Below are positions 1-12,267 of a stretch of 64,000 nucleotides of DNA, one piece after another. The stretch's first letter is position 1; each line of letters begins with the position of its first letter. A program made the position numbers and the translations under genes. Source of the DNA: Nepenthes gracilis (taxonomy: Eukaryota > Streptophyta > Magnoliopsida > Caryophyllales > Nepenthaceae); the NCBI GenBank assembly GCA_033239525.1, contig BSYO01000011.1, forward strand, positions 6,291,973 through 6,355,972. Direction: 5' to 3'. Below the pieces are notes generated by a model that was not told the origin of the DNA, searched no databases, and worked only from the letters and a program-made list of their open reading frames with translations.

Positions 1-404
1 GTAAGGAGGCATTATCAATGGAGAATATCCCTGAGCAAATTACCAATAGAACAATTAAAAGTATGAAATATCGTGTAGAACGAAAGGCCATAAAAAGACC
101 CAAAAGTTGTTTAGAGAAAATTAAAGACAATAAGCGAGTATATTTGTTTACTATATTATGGAGAACTTACTTTTTAATTCACTAGTCACTGTAATAAATC
201 TAAATACCCGCTATTACAATCATACCATGTTGCAATAAATCTGAGTTCTGAAATTGTTCATCATTAGTTCTACTTATGATCATGCCATGTTGCAATAAGG
301 CTGCTTGCTTTTTCATAAATTTAATGTAAGCTGATATTTTAAATCCTATCTTTTAGGGTTCAAGTTGTATGAGGATCAGGTTTTTTTTGTAGGAATTAGT
401 CTCT

Positions 405-2340
405 CTACATTAATGAAAAAATTAGCCTAGATAGAATGTTAACCGGTTTGACATGCCGACCAGCCTTAACGGAAATGGCCGAGGAAATTATTATAATTAT
501 AATTATGGCCATACTAGTAAGATGGCCGAACAAGAATTTGTTGACCGCCAAACTAAATTGTTGGACCTGCCAAAAGAGTTGATCGAATTTATCGAGCAAT
601 TGATCGGTTAGCATCATTTGACCGACTTGATGGGAAACCAGCCTAGGTAGCAAATCGACCGGCTAACGATAGTTGACTAGCCATAGAGAGTTGACCGAAA
701 TTAATATCGTTGACCGGGATAATATAGTTGGCCGAAAATAATGAGATAATCAAAATAACCATGAAATTGTGGTCTATATATGAATAGTGACAACCGAAAT
801 TGTTTGAAAAATTAGAAAGATACCACGGTCTTTTGAGAACTATAAGGAAACCAAGAACTCTAGGTGTGAACGAGAGTTAGTAAAACGATTATTAAAATTC
901 GTGCAAGCCCATACCCTACTTTGTTGACCTTCTAGAATAAGAAACGGGTAAAGAAAAGAAGTATCAAATAGGTAACCTACCCCACCTACCCTCACTTGTC
1001 CTGTTGTCTATAAATACTGGAGTTAGGGGTTAGGAGAAGAAGTTAAAAAATCTGAAAGAAGTAGCGAAAGAGAAGAAGGACAGGAAGAAATTCAGCCAAA
1101 GTTAAGTAATGGAGTTCATAGATCGGGTAAATGTACCCCATGTTTTGTCCTTAGCTGTTTCTCGTCTGAAAAATTTGATACTATTCTAATGATCTTCTTC
1201 GTTATGTTTGTACGCGATGCATATTATTGCAATTACTTCTTATATTTTATAAAGGAATTTTATGATCAACACATGTGTTATATTTTATACGTGAAGTTCT
1301 ATCCCATGGTTCATGCTTGAAAATTGTGCATAGATTAGCTATCTTGCATGTTTAATTGCGGTTAACGAATTAGTTTGCATGTTTAAGATCTCACCCGATT
1401 GCATGTTATTCGCCGCTTGTAAAAGTAAGATTGCATGTTTTAAGGACTTCGGTCATTTGAAACTTAAGACAATTTTGATGGTAGAGTAGCTATAGGCCTA
1501 AACTGTAGCCAGTTGTGATTGTCGAGTAGTTGTAGATCTTAAATGTAGCTAATTGTGATGGTCGAGTAATCACAAATCTTAAATATAGCCAGTTATTATA
1601 TGATGGTCGAGTAAATGTAGACCTTAAATATAGCCAGTTATGATGGTCAAGTAGTTGCAAATCTTAAATGTAACCAATTGTCATATGATGGCCGAGTAGT
1701 TGTAGATCAAAATGTAGCCAATTCTGATGGTCGAGTAGTTGCTGACCTTAAATGTAATCGGTGCTTTGAACGAAAATTTGGTTTTAGATTTGAACTCATT
1801 TCGGAAGCCAAGTACTCATGAAAAAAATGTATTTGTCCCATGTTTTCTTCTTCTATATGCAAAATGCCTTCATTCCATTAAATGCTATAATTATACATAT
1901 TTTCTGCATTGGTACCTTGTTGAATTGTCGCTCACTCATTATTATTTTCTTACCCTAAAACGACCAAGAACTTATGCCGGACAAGAAAGAGTAAAGTCAG
2001 ACGGTTTAGCTAGGCAGGAAGGCTGATCGAGATTTTCGTACCAGTACTTGACCGACTTCGATGTATTTTTGGGAGATTCTGAAAACTTTTGTATAATGAT
2101 TTTGCTATATAAATAAAATGGATATTTAGACGCTTCCGTTGAATTTTATGGTTTAGAATTTTTGGTTCCTAGTTGCATTTCATACGTCTTGGGCTGACCG
2201 ACGTAGATTCTTTGTCGGTCAAGATATGACTAATCTAATTATCACCGACCTACTTTTTTGCTAACTTGATGACCAACCAGTTTCGATCCTGTGTGTGCGA
2301 ATGAGATTTTAAGTCCACTCATTCATATGTCTTTTATACA
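405..2340 (+). mobile_element. LTR-like remnant rich in GACCG motifs
   Basis: No gene is recognisable here. The stretch looks like a decayed LTR: it has a TATA box (TATAAATA, 1009-1016) followed by a purine-rich GA leader (about 1025-1095), an AT-rich body, a tandem array (1478-1770), and repeated GACCG/CCGAC words at both ends (about 430-740 and 2030-2290). This order (TATA, GA-rich leader, then a tandem array of about 50 bp units) matches the LTR-like block at 42.66-44.27 kb, which lies in the opposite orientation. I could not find clean TG/CA ends or a target-site duplication, so the boundaries are approximate. Bases 1-404 show nothing recognisable. Confidence 0.4.
1478..1770 (+). repeat. 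Diverged tandem repeat, about 7 units of 40-50 bp
   Basis: Each unit carries a core of the form TGATGGTCGAGTAGTTG, then a stretch resembling AGATCTTAAATGTAGCCAAT. About seven units follow one another with substitutions and small length changes. The reverse complement resembles the tandem array at 43.02-43.33 kb. Confidence 0.8.
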
Positions 2341-4663
2341 AAATTTATTGTTCAGGTTATATGTATAATTATTGACGAATGTCATTGGTGAACTATGACC
2401 AGTTCCATCACAAGTTGTTTATTATCACAATTATATTTTATCCCACCCATACAGTAGTTTTATACCACACAATATTAGCAACCAATGACGTATATTAAAT
2501 TGCTAGCTGTATACAACTATTTTTGTTTCAAAAATATCAGAAATGACTAACATGTATTGTTTTGCTTGTGAATTATAAATTACATAAAATGTTCTGTTTT
2601 TACTTTAGGGATAACAACTACATGCTCTGATGTATAGACCCGTATATTCGGAAGGGTATACAACGACACTTATTGATAATTCAAAAGGTGCAGCGTCAAC
2701 TCTTCCAAGTTTCACATCTTTCGAGAATCCAAACTAACGCTTATGAAAGAGAGGTAATTTAGTATGGCAATTCAAAGTTGGATGTAATTTAGCATGGCCT
2801 GAGATCATTTTGGAACTCATAGAATTTAGATTTGGCTATGGTTCAATTGATTATTAAACATATATTGACACGTCTACACCATTTTTCAGCTATTGATTGA
2901 TTTAGTATGATATTATATAGTAGTGAGTTCTCTTGGTGAATAAGATCCACTAGCAAGCCAATGAGAAAGAAGGATGATCAGTTTGATCATAGTATTAGTG
3001 AGCTTTCAAGGTGTACTTCCACATAGAGGCAAGTGGCTTGAGAGTAGATAGTTTTGGGAAGAGAAATCAATGTTCATCTGGGAGCTCACACATATTTTCA
3101 GCTGTTTGCATCCCATTCTTTTCTGCCCTCTGTTCTGATTATTTGCAGGTAAAAAGTGGAGTTGTGTTTCCTGACAAAGCTTATTTGTGGTTGACAGTCA
3201 TATCATCTGGAGCCACAGTTGGCTGTATTAAATTTATAACTTTTCTTAGCTAGGTCAGGTAGTGTTATGTAAAAAGCTTATGGGTTTTCTTGTGTACTTC
3301 CTTTTTAATTTTGGGTTTTCTTAAGTATTGAATATCTAGGAGGGAATGCTTAAGTAAGATCAAAGCAACGTGGCTAAAGTGAATTGCATCGATGAGCTAT
3401 TTAATCCTCAACAATGTCCAGAATTGAAAAAAGAAACTCCCCTGTCAGCACTAGTGTGGCCAATGACCGTGCATTATTCCCACCAACTCCCCTGTCAGCA
3501 CCCCTACTTCTGAAGTAAGAAACAAACGCTTCTCTAATAAGTTAGAATAGTATTTGGTACTTTTCTTGCAATGAAAACTTGATATTGGCTTAGTTGATAA
3601 AGGATAATTTTGCTGGGGTTAGAGATAGTAGGATAGAAAGACCTGAAGGCAGTAGAAGAGAAATTGGTGCTTGGTTGAGGTAGTAGAGACAGATTTGGTA
3701 GCCTCTAACTTTACAGCATATTGTTGGGGATCTAATAAAATGATGGAAAATTCTTCATATATATAGCTCCACAAATTGCTGTGTCCTTAGTACTCGTTTC
3801 TGATTGTTCACTTTTTTATTTTATTGTTTTATTCAGTTTGGAAGAATGTCTATGAACTTGACATGATCTGCATCAGAAAACAGGCCATGATGATTAATTC
3901 CCTGTTGATACAGTTAACCAAAATCAAGTCGCCATGAACTGTCAGATACTCAAGCTTGTCATGTTATTCATTTCTATGGATTATTTGTTAATGTTACTGA
4001 ATTCTCCATTTGTCCTTGTGTCCACTCTTTAAGTCGTTGCTATTGCTTATTGGCTTAATGATTTTGTGTATTACCCAGACAATGGACATATCCAAGATGA
4101 CACCCAGCGATGCTTCGTTCACTGCTCCCTTTAAGCTTGTTGCACAATGCGATGATGGTTATTGTATGCTTTTGCATTATTCCAGACAAAAGTCGCTACA
4201 ATTTGTTACAGTCATAACTTGACAAATGTTTTGTCAAGGCCAAGATCAAGCACCACACTGGAAACAAGCAATCCTGTACTGGAGGATGCGCTAACACTGT
4301 GAAGAAGCGGCTGTTGCTGGAAGTATGTTGGCAACTGAAGTACGTATAAAGAAATTGAATGGCCTCCGATTCTCCAACAAGAGATATTAATTCCTTCTGT
4401 ATTTTAAAATGATTTTGTGACATTTTAACCTTAGTTTATTATATAGAAAGTATAATTATCTATTCATAGCTATCCAAATCTTTTCAGAAAATTTTCTGAG
4501 AAGTCGTTGATGTTTCACTTTGAGAAAGTGGGTTTTTCTTATGTTTGACAATTACACTGAATCATCATTTCAGTTCCAGGGTATGTGTAGAAAACAGGGC
4601 CACCGATGAGATTACATGAGGTTAATATTTTATTCTCTCTTTTTTTTTTTTAATATTACTGTG
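2341..4663. other. Gene-free stretch
   Basis: AT-rich sequence. Short open frames at 3011-3253 and 4010-4222 have no recognisable domain and no supporting splice structure. No RNA gene or clear repeat was seen. It may include old gene or transposon debris too diverged to name. Confidence 0.5.
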
Positions 4664-5210
4664 TGTTGATCCTCAGGGTGTGAGCTATTAAGAATCGGCC
4701 GACAACTTCAATGAACCAAGTGGAAAGAATAAACGGTGACGATGCACCGCAGACAAACAATAATTACACAATAAAATAAGATTAAAGCAATTTACGTGGA
4801 AACTTTCTTCTCAATAAGAGGAATAAACCATGAGACGATATGTTCAAAAATTTTCACTATATAAAATTGGTTAAATAAACCCCAAATACAAGAATATAAA
4901 AACTTGACTCCTTGTATCAGATGGACCCGAATAAAAATGAAAACACGATAAAATAGCTTCTCCTCGCTTTTCTCTCTTTCTCTTATTTTCTCTTACTGAC
5001 GGTGCTCTCTGATCTGATTTTACAAGTGATCTAATTTCTCTTCTACCGCTCTCCTTTTATAAACCCTAAAGCAGATTTCGCACGCTTTTATTCCGATCGT
5101 CTAGGTGCCCTTCAGTATCATCGCCTGGTCACTACTCAGATTTAGTATCCAATTGCTCACCAGATTCGGCATCACCAGTTTTTGTCCATTCATCCTTCAA
5201 ACTCAACACT
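4664..5210 (-). mobile_element. Putative copia-type LTR remnant
   Basis: Read on the minus strand, this has an LTR-like order: a TATA-type box (reverse of TTTTATAAACCC near 5058), a GA-rich leader (about 4960-5050), then a motif of the kind TTTCCACGTAAA (about 4790-4805) seen near the 3' ends of many copia LTRs, ending in a CA-type terminus (plus-strand TGTTGATCC at 4664). The other end is probably near 5206, where ACTCAACA occurs. I found no matching target-site duplication, so this may be a truncated solo LTR. Confidence 0.45.
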
Positions 5211-5359
5211 CGGTCCGCAGGCTCGGATGTCCCCAAGGGCTCACCACATACGAACATCACAATACTCCATCTCAATATTGAACCCATGTGTGCTCATCTA
5301 AACTGCCAGACAACCCATTAACAGATGTGGATTCACACAGGAATGACCCATAACCCAAT

Positions 5360-5641
5360 AGGAGCAGAAGCTTAGTTACTGAGAAAGTTTTTGTCTCAAT
5401 GGCAGAGAATGGGAAGAAGGTTGATTTCGTATTGTGCATAGACAACGATCGATCTAGTGAGGACATGTTTGAAATTGTGGATGATACAGCGCCGAGGAGC
5501 ATTCTTTCCGCCGGTGCTTCAATGTTTGCCTGTACAGTCGACCAAAAGCCGAGCAAATACTACCTGAATGGCACAACTAAAGTCAAAACTGTGCTAGAGT
5601 CACTTGCTGAGTTTTCTGATCTTTCCATTTCTCCTGATTGA
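5360..5641 (+). pseudogene. Trehalose-6-phosphate synthase (class II) C-terminal fragment
   Basis: The frame from about 5360 to the stop at 5641 reads as the end of the TPP-like (HAD phosphatase) domain of a plant class II trehalose-phosphate synthase. Readable blocks include LVTEKVFVSMAENGKK, DFVLCI, the acidic box, FACTV-QKPSK-YYL and VLESLAEFSD, in family order and without gaps. Class II proteins are over 800 residues and are thought to be largely regulatory; only about 94 residues are left here. The acidic box is altered: family members read GDDRSDEDMFE, whereas here it is DNDRSSEDMFE. An in-frame stop lies just upstream (5351-5353), and no other TPS exon is visible in the preceding 5 kb. 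I call it a decayed fragment, perhaps a last exon moved by duplication. No poly(A) tail suggesting retroposition was seen. Confidence 0.85.
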
Positions 5642-6264
5642 AATAATGGAAAATTACATATGTACTTTCTATGTACTTTCTGCTGGGTTTTCCACTTCTT
5701 GCTATTCGCGATTCTTTCAATGAAATGCATGTTTTTGACATGCATGATGTATGATGTAGTAGGGGGTGGATTGTCTATTACCTAGAGATGATCCTATGTC
5801 TTGACATGTAAGTAGGTGTGGTTTGAGGTTTACCCAGCTGAAGCCCTTGTCCTCACAAACACACTTATGGTAACTGAAATAATCTCAGCATGAAAAACCC
5901 GTAACATATGATCAATATCATAATATAGAACAAAATAACAAGATACAAATAAAATCAGTCAGAGGAGCTGGATGACATAGTTCCTCAAAGCAGTCAGAAA
6001 GAGGAGTGAAGTTAGCAACTTCAGAAGAGCTGTGATTGTTGCAACAATTCACTATCTATGGCAAGAAAGAAATGCAAGAACTTTTAAAAGAAAGAAGCTG
6101 CAACAGTTTTCTAATTGATTTGTGGAAGCTAATAAAATTTTACTTTACCCTAAATAATAAAAATAAAAAATGAAGCCATTGAGTGAAGAAGAAAAGGGTT
6201 AGTAACAGCAATACAATCCAATTTACCAATTTGATTAACAATATGGTTTCTGTATAATGTGGTT
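5642..6264. other. Gene-free stretch between two pseudogenes
   Basis: No coding frame, RNA gene or transposon end is recognisable. A short direct repeat GGTTAGTAACAG occurs at about 6198 and 6261, next to the point where PPR similarity stops. Confidence 0.5.
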
Positions 6265-7438
6265 AGTAACAGAAACCACACAAGTATAATGTTCTAACCT
6301 ATAATTCAATCCATACTCTTTGACCATCATATCAAAGAATTCAATCCCTTGATCCTTCAACCCACAATGGCTACAGGCATACAGCAAGCACAAGGAAGTG
6401 CCATCATTTGCCTATAGCCCCTCCTGCTCCATTTTCTTGAACAGCTTAATAGCCTTGTCCCCTTGCCCATGGAATCCATAGGCAGCAATCATTGAGCTCC
6501 ACAGCACAACATCAGCTTCACTACGCTCCATGAAAGCTTTCTCTGAGTCATCTAAGCATCCACATCTTGAATACAGGCTGATCAATGAACTAATCACAGC
6601 AACAACTGAAGTAGCTCCAGTTTTGATCACATCGGGCACGAACCTGTTGGCCTTGTCCAAGCGTTGCCAACTCTGTGCATGAACTGATCACGCTAACAAA
6701 GGTTATCTTATCCGGTCGAAATCCTGCCATTTTCATCAAATTAAACTGATCTAAAGCTCCCTCAGAGAATCCGTTTTGAGCCCTTCCTGCAATAACTGAA
6801 TTGCAAGCGACAAAGTTATGAACTGGCATACCATTGATAACTCTCTATCCTTCTTCCAAACTTTTGCATCTCATATACGGACGAGCCAATGCACTCCCAA
6901 CAATCAAATTAAGCTCAAACCCAGATTTGACGGCATAACATTGAACCTGGCTTCCACATGACAAAGCCTTCAAAGCAGCGCACGCTCTAAGCACACTACC
7001 TAATGTAAACTCGTCAGGAGAAAAACCCAACTTGCGCATTTGTGAAAGAAAAATCAAACCCTCTCATTATATTCAAATTGCGCCATGCCCGTGACCATCG
7101 CATTCCATGTCGCTACATTTCGTTGGGGCATTTCATCAAACACCTTCCGAGCATCGTCTAAATCGTCACTTTGGACGTACCCGCCAATCAAAATGTTGCA
7201 GGACATTATATATTTCCTGGGCATTATACCATACAATGTCAAAGCTGTATCCAGCTCTCCAAATTTGGTATACGTGTTGAGGAGGTGATTGTTGGGGAAC
7301 TTGTCCGAAGAGCACCCAGATGTGATGATTAAAAGAATGAAGCTGTTTGCCCAGTAAGAGCGACTGTGCGGGCATGCAACCTTGAAGAAGGTGAGAGAAG
7401 ATAGATATCTCCGACGGTATTTTCAAAATAATAACAAT
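6265..7438 (-). pseudogene. PLS-class pentatricopeptide repeat protein, broken and truncated
   Basis: The minus strand encodes consecutive PPR motifs of the plant PLS type, for example CNILIGGYVQ, DARKVFDEMPQRNVATWNAMV, FSPDEFTLGSVLRACA, FRPDKITFVSVISSC, DVVLWSSMIAAYGFHGQG and LLYACSHCGLKDQG. Such proteins bind organellar RNA, and this subclass usually ends in E and DYW editing domains. From memory the closest relative is the Arabidopsis At2g41080 type, but I could not check this. The gene is dead: the first 260 bp are shifted relative to the next frame (near 7330), further frame changes occur near 7055 and 6660, there are stops (for example at about 6409 and 6845), and similarity ends at about 6268 before any E or DYW region. 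No in-frame ATG is visible at the 5' end. A copia element sits 32 bp upstream of the readable region. Confidence 0.88.
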
Positions 7439-7470
7439 ATTTTACTACTTGTTACTTGAGCTTATTGAAC

Positions 7471-8244
7471 TGTTGGGGTCACTCCCTCGTGGTATCTTTG
7501 TCCGCAGACTCAAAGGAGGAAAAAGGACGTGGACTTTTGGAGTGGTCCGAGAAGCCTATCATGACGGACGATGACTCATCAGAAGCGTCATGTCCAAGAG
7601 GTAGTTGAGGACATAGACGAGTACTCTGGAAGTCTAGGCGTTGACTCTTTCTCTCCGCAGGCCTCCTATAGCCGCGTTTTGCAGGTGGGTAGTTGACCCA
7701 CTCTGATTGGAGGCGGCTGCAACTTTCAATGTGTCAGGCCTGTCACTCTGGCATGCCATACACGCGTCTGCCATGGCAGGCCTAGGGGGCGTGGTCCTGT
7801 CACCCTATGGGTAGTAGGGTGGCTGGCCGGCCACTAGCTCCCTTGTATATAAAGGCTTGTACCCTTATTTTGTGGGTGAGTCTTAGAGTGCTGTGTGTCT
7901 TGGAGAGCAATCTTAGAGTGAGCTTTGAGAGAGCTATGGGCAAGCCTTGTTGTAAAGATAGAGAGAGACACCTTTTTTAGAGAGATTGAGTGATATACAC
8001 TTGTGATTGTTTTCTTTTGTTTGGGTTTTGTGTAGCTAATATTCTTGTAAACAATATATACTTTATAGTGTATTCTTTGGTGGTTTTTTCTTTGGTTGAG
8101 AATGGTCTTTTTACGTTAAAATCTCGTGTGTGTTTTCTCTGATTTTTCTATCTCTACTTTTGGCTGTCTGTCCGAGAGCTCTGCTATGTTGCTGTCCGAG
8201 ATTTTTGTCCGCTCGGTCATCGTGCCTTTCATTCCGCGCCAACA
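7471..8244 (+). repeat. 5' LTR of the copia element
   Basis: 774 bp, starts TGTTGGGGTCACTCCC and ends CGCGCCAACA. It contains a TATA region (TATATAAAGG at about 7846) followed by a leader of the type GAGTCTTAGAGTGCTGTG. The partner is at 12268-13045. Confidence 0.96.
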
Positions 8245-8246
8245 AG

Positions 8247-8257
8247 TGGTATCAGAG
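8247..8257 (+). other. Primer-binding site of the copia element
   Basis: TGGTATCAGAG, two bases after the 5' LTR, is the standard copia primer site complementary to the 3' end of initiator methionine tRNA. Confidence 0.93.
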
Positions 8258-8296
8258 AATTTGGTTCTTTGAACGGTGATCTTGTTGTTGGCTGCA

Positions 8297-9166
8297 ATGG
8301 AGGTTGGAAGCAAAATGACTTGCTTAACGGAACCAATTTTGACACTTAGCAGAGCAAGATGTCAAACTTGCTCTTTGTGAAATCCATGTATAATCCCATT
8401 TTTGCCACACAAAAGCCGGCGGCAAAAACAGAGGAGGAGTGGACGTTGGAGCACAAGCAAGTGTGCGGTTACATCCGGCAATTCATGGACGACAATGTGT
8501 ACAATCACGTTCACGGAGAAATGAATGCCAAGGAGCTTTGGGAGAAACTGTAAAAGCTCTATGCCTCCAAGATCGGAAATAACAAAATCTATCACTTGAT
8601 GAGGCTAATGCAGATTAGGTACAAGGACGACTCATCGGTCGCCGACCACCTGAACGAGTTTCAAGGCTGCGTGGACCGGCTCAATGGCATGGGAATCAAG
8701 TTTGAGGATGAGGTGCTCGGACTCTGACTCCTAGCAACCCTTCCGGACTCATTGGAGGTCATGAGGATCACCATTGCCAACACAACTCCTAACGGCGTGG
8801 TGACTTTGGATATGGCGAAAGGAGCTGTACTAAACGAGGAAGTGAGATGGCGTTCTTAGGGTATGTCCACCTCTCAACACTCCGAGGTCCTTGTCACTGA
8901 ATCTAGGGGAAGGAGCCAAGGACGTGGCCCAAAGTCTGAAGACAAAGGACGGAGTAAGTCACGTTCTCGTACTTGAACATGGAGTGCCATCATTGTGGCA
9001 AGAAGGGCCATATCAAGAGATTTTGTTACAAGTGGAAGCGTGAAAACGCTGGAAAGGAGAGGGACGAAAAGAGACGTGGCAAGGAAGAGTCCTCGGTCTC
9101 TGTTGTTACAGGAGGTGACCTCCTTTTGGTCTGCGAGTTTGAGGACTCTTTAAGCGTTGCCGAGTA
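8297..9166 (+). pseudogene. Copia gag remnant with CCHC zinc knuckle
   Basis: The reading starts at ATG 8297 (MEVGSKM) and passes through several frames. Recognisable gag blocks are SNLLFVKS, EEWTLEHKQVCGYIRQ, ELWEKL, a central block around HLNEFQGCVDRLNGMGIKF, and the nucleocapsid zinc knuckle CHHCGKKGHIKRFC at 8985-9026, spacing C-X2-C-X4-H-X4-C intact. In-frame stops occur at about 8551, 8725 and 8857, and there is a frame change within the first 60 bp. No intact capsid protein can be made. Confidence 0.9.
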
Positions 9167-9177
9167 GGCTTCTGACT

Positions 9178-10402
9178 GGGTGGTGGATTCTAACGCATCC
9201 ATACACGTCACCTCCAGGAGAGAATTGTTCTCCACATACACTCCGAGTGCCCCAGGAGTGTTGAAGATGGGCAACATGGAGACATCCGAGATCATTGGAC
9301 GAGGCGACGTCTCCTTAGTGACAAACAATGGAGCCCGACTGATTTTGAGGGACGTCTGACATGTCCCCGATATTCGTATAAATATCATTTCAGTAGGACA
9401 GCTTGATGATGAAGGCTACTGTAGCGTCTTTTATGACGGCGGTTTCAAGCTGACAAAGGGTTCCATGGTGTTGCCCGATGAGTAAAGGCCTCAGGCCTTT
9501 ACGCGCTGAAAGCCAAGGCCGAGGTGGTAGAGGTGAATGCCACTAGATGTGTGGAGTCCTTGGGCCTGTGGTATAAAAGGCTCGGACACATGAGTGAGCG
9601 GGGAATGAGTCATCTGGTCAAAAAGGGTCTCATTCCAAACTTGGATGTGGAAAGGCCGAGGACTTGCCCTCACTGCATGGGGAGGAAGCAACGGAGAGTC
9701 TCCTTCTAGGGAGACGCATCTTCCAGGAGGTCCGAGGTCCTAGAGCTCGTACACACAGATATGTGTGGTTCCCTCCCGGAAAGATCTTTTGGAGGAGCAT
9801 AGTACTTTGTGTCCTTCATTGACAATTGCTCGAGGAAACTGTTGGCGTTCCCGTTGAAGACCATGGATCAGGTTGCAAGAATTTTTGAGCAGTTTCATGT
9901 CCTTGTTGAGCGTGAGACCGGGAGAAGGTTAAAGGCCGTCCGGAGTGACAATGGTGGAGAGTACATTTGGACTTTTGATACCTACTGCAGAGCTCACGGC
10001 ATCAAACATCAAAGAACTCCACCGAAGGCGCCACAGTTGAATGGCGTGACCGAGAGGATGAATCGCACATTAATGGAAAAGGTCAAATGCATGTTGTCTG
10101 AGTCTAGGCTTCCGGGATCCTTTTGGGCCGAGGCCTTAAAAGCGACCGTTCACGTGATCAACCGGTCGCCCAATAAGCCTCTGGATGGGAAAGTTCCAGA
10201 GAAGATTTGGACCGGGAAGGAGTCAGCATATAACCATCTTCAGACATTTGGCTGCAAGGTCTTTGTTCATATTCCGAGAGATGAGAGGAGCAAGTTAGAG
10301 CCAAAGACAAAGCAATGTGTCTTTCTGGGCTATGGCGAGGACGAACTTGGGTATAAGTTCTATAACTCAAAGGAAAGAAGCTGGTCCGATCTCGAGATGT
10401 AG
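9178..10402 (+). pseudogene. Copia protease and integrase remnant
   Basis: Protease begins at about 9178 with WVVDSNASIHV; copia proteases normally read D-S-G at this site, so the catalytic triad is changed (Gly to Asn). The gag-pre-integrase block with its histidine/cysteine zinc residues follows (LGLWYKRLGHMS ... CPHC, 9557-9680). The integrase core at 9809-10402 is still one open frame of 197 codons, with the three acidic positions visible: the Asp in FIDNCSRK, the Asp in RSDNGGEY, and the Glu in LNGVTERMNRTL. Stops at about 9358, 9483 and 9708 break the polyprotein before it. Confidence 0.92.
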
Positions 10403-10503
10403 TCTTCGTTGAAGAAGAAACCATCAAGGACATTGGGAAAAAGAAAAAGTCTCAACCCAATACTTCCCGGACGGACAGAGTTGATGTTGATGCTGTCTGT
10501 CCA

Positions 10504-12185
10504 GTGCCTCTTGAGTCCGATGTCGATGGACCAAGAGTGGCTGGTAACCATGATGAGGCGATTCCAGCACCTCAGGAGAATCATGTTGAAGATCTAGCCC
10601 CTGAACAGGCCGAGGTGGCCCCTGTGAGACGGTTGTCCAAGGAGAGACGTCCGTCCGTTCGCCTTCCAGCAAGTGAATATGTCCTCCTCACTGATGCTGG
10701 AGAACCTGAAGATTTTGGCGAGGCCATGTGTAGCGCTCAGAAGGATAAATGGTTTGAGGCCATGAAGGAAGAGATGGCCTCTTTTCATGAGAACCATACC
10801 TTTAAGCTGGCTAAACTATCTAAGGGGAAGAAGGCCCTGAAAAACAAGTGGGTCTTTCGGCTGAAGATGACTGAGGAAGCGAGCAAGCCAAGACACAAGG
10901 CACGGTTTGTGCTGAAGGACTTTAGTCAACGCAGGTGTTGACTTTGATGAAACTTTTGCACCTGTTGTGAAGATGTCCTCGGTCCGTGTGGTGCTCGGAC
11001 TGGCAGCGGCTTTAGATTTGGAGACTGAGTAACTGGACGTCCGAACAGCATTTATCCATGGAGATCTTGAGGAAGAGATCTACATTTTGAAGTCAAAGGA
11101 AAGAAAGGACTGGTCTGTCGTTTGAAGAAGAGTTTATACGGGTTGAAGCAAGCTCCGAAACAATGGTATCATAAGTTTGAGTCTGTCATGGTCAGACACG
11201 GATACCATAAGACTACTTCCGACCATTGTGTCTTTGTCCAGAAATTTTCGAAAAACGACTTCGTCATCCTCCTCCTTTATGTGGACGATATGCTGGTTGT
11301 CGGACAGAATAGTGCTCGGATCAAGGAGCTGAAAGAGCAACTGGGGCAATCTTTTACCATGAAAGAGCTTGGACCGGCGAAGCAGATTCTGGAGATCAGA
11401 ATATTTTGCGATCGAGGGGACAAGAAGCTCTGGCTGTCCCAGGAAGGCTATGTTGAAAAGGTGTTTCAGCGATTCAATATGGAAAGCTCCAAGCCTGTCA
11501 GTACCCCTTTGGCCAACCATTTTAGGCTAAGCAAGCAGTAGTGTCCGTCCTCGAACACTAAGAAGACGCGCATGAGTAAGATACCTTACTTCTCGACCGT
11601 AGGTAGTCTGATGTACGCAGCCGTGTGTACGCGATCGGACATTGCTCATGCGGTTGGCCTTGTGAGCCAATTTCTCTCAAACCCAAGGATGAAGTATTGG
11701 TCCGCGGTAAAGTAGATTTTCAAATATCTCCGTGGGACCTCTAAGACGGGTTTGCAGTTTGGAGGAGAGAAGCCTCAACTGATTGGGTATATGGACGCAG
11801 ACATGGCTAGGGATGTTGATTCTCAAAAATCAACGTCCGAATACTTGATGAAATTTGCGGGAGGGGCAGTCTCCTGACAGTCCAAGTTGTAAAAGTGCGT
11901 CGCTCTCTCGACTACTGAGGTAAAGTTCATTGTCGTGACCAAGGCCTGCAAAGAAATGCTTTGGATGAAAAGGTTCGTCCAAGAGTTGGGTCTAAGGTAA
12001 GAGACGTACGAGGTCCTCTGTGATAGCTAAAGTGCCATTCACTTGTGTAAAAACTTCTCATTCCATTCCAAGTCAAAGCACATTGACGTGCGATATTATT
12101 GAGTGAGAGACGTTTTTGATGATGGGCAGCTATCAATTGGAAAGGTCCGGTCGGATGACAATGCCTCGAACATGTTGACCAAAGT
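10504..12185 (+). pseudogene. Copia reverse transcriptase and RNase H remnant
   Basis: The leading block FGEAMCSAQKDKWFEAMKEE and NKWVFRLKM is typical of the start of copia reverse transcriptase. A frame break follows at about 10935, then FDETFAPVVKMSSVR, a stop near 11030, and an open frame at 11122-11541 holding SLYGLKQAPKQWY and the catalytic YVDD (11278-11289). RNase H follows (MYAAVCTRSDIAHAV, FKYLRGT, YMDAD, ALSTTE, SKHIDVRYY) with stops at about 11714, 11878, 11890 and 12001. The block ends shortly before the polypurine tract. Confidence 0.93.
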
Positions 12186-12254
12186 TTTGCCAAAGGGAAA
12201 GCTGAAAGCTTATTGTGACATTGCTAGTCTAACTAACTTCACTCCCACTCGGTC

Positions 12255-12265
12255 GTGAGGGAAAG
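12255..12265 (+). other. Polypurine tract of the copia element
   Basis: GTGAGGGAAAG, two bases before the 3' LTR, is where plus-strand priming would occur. Confidence 0.8.
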
Positions 12266-12267
12266 TT

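Noticed and set aside
3011..4423. Short open frames between the LTR remnants
   Set aside because: No domain, no splice support, and lengths expected by chance.
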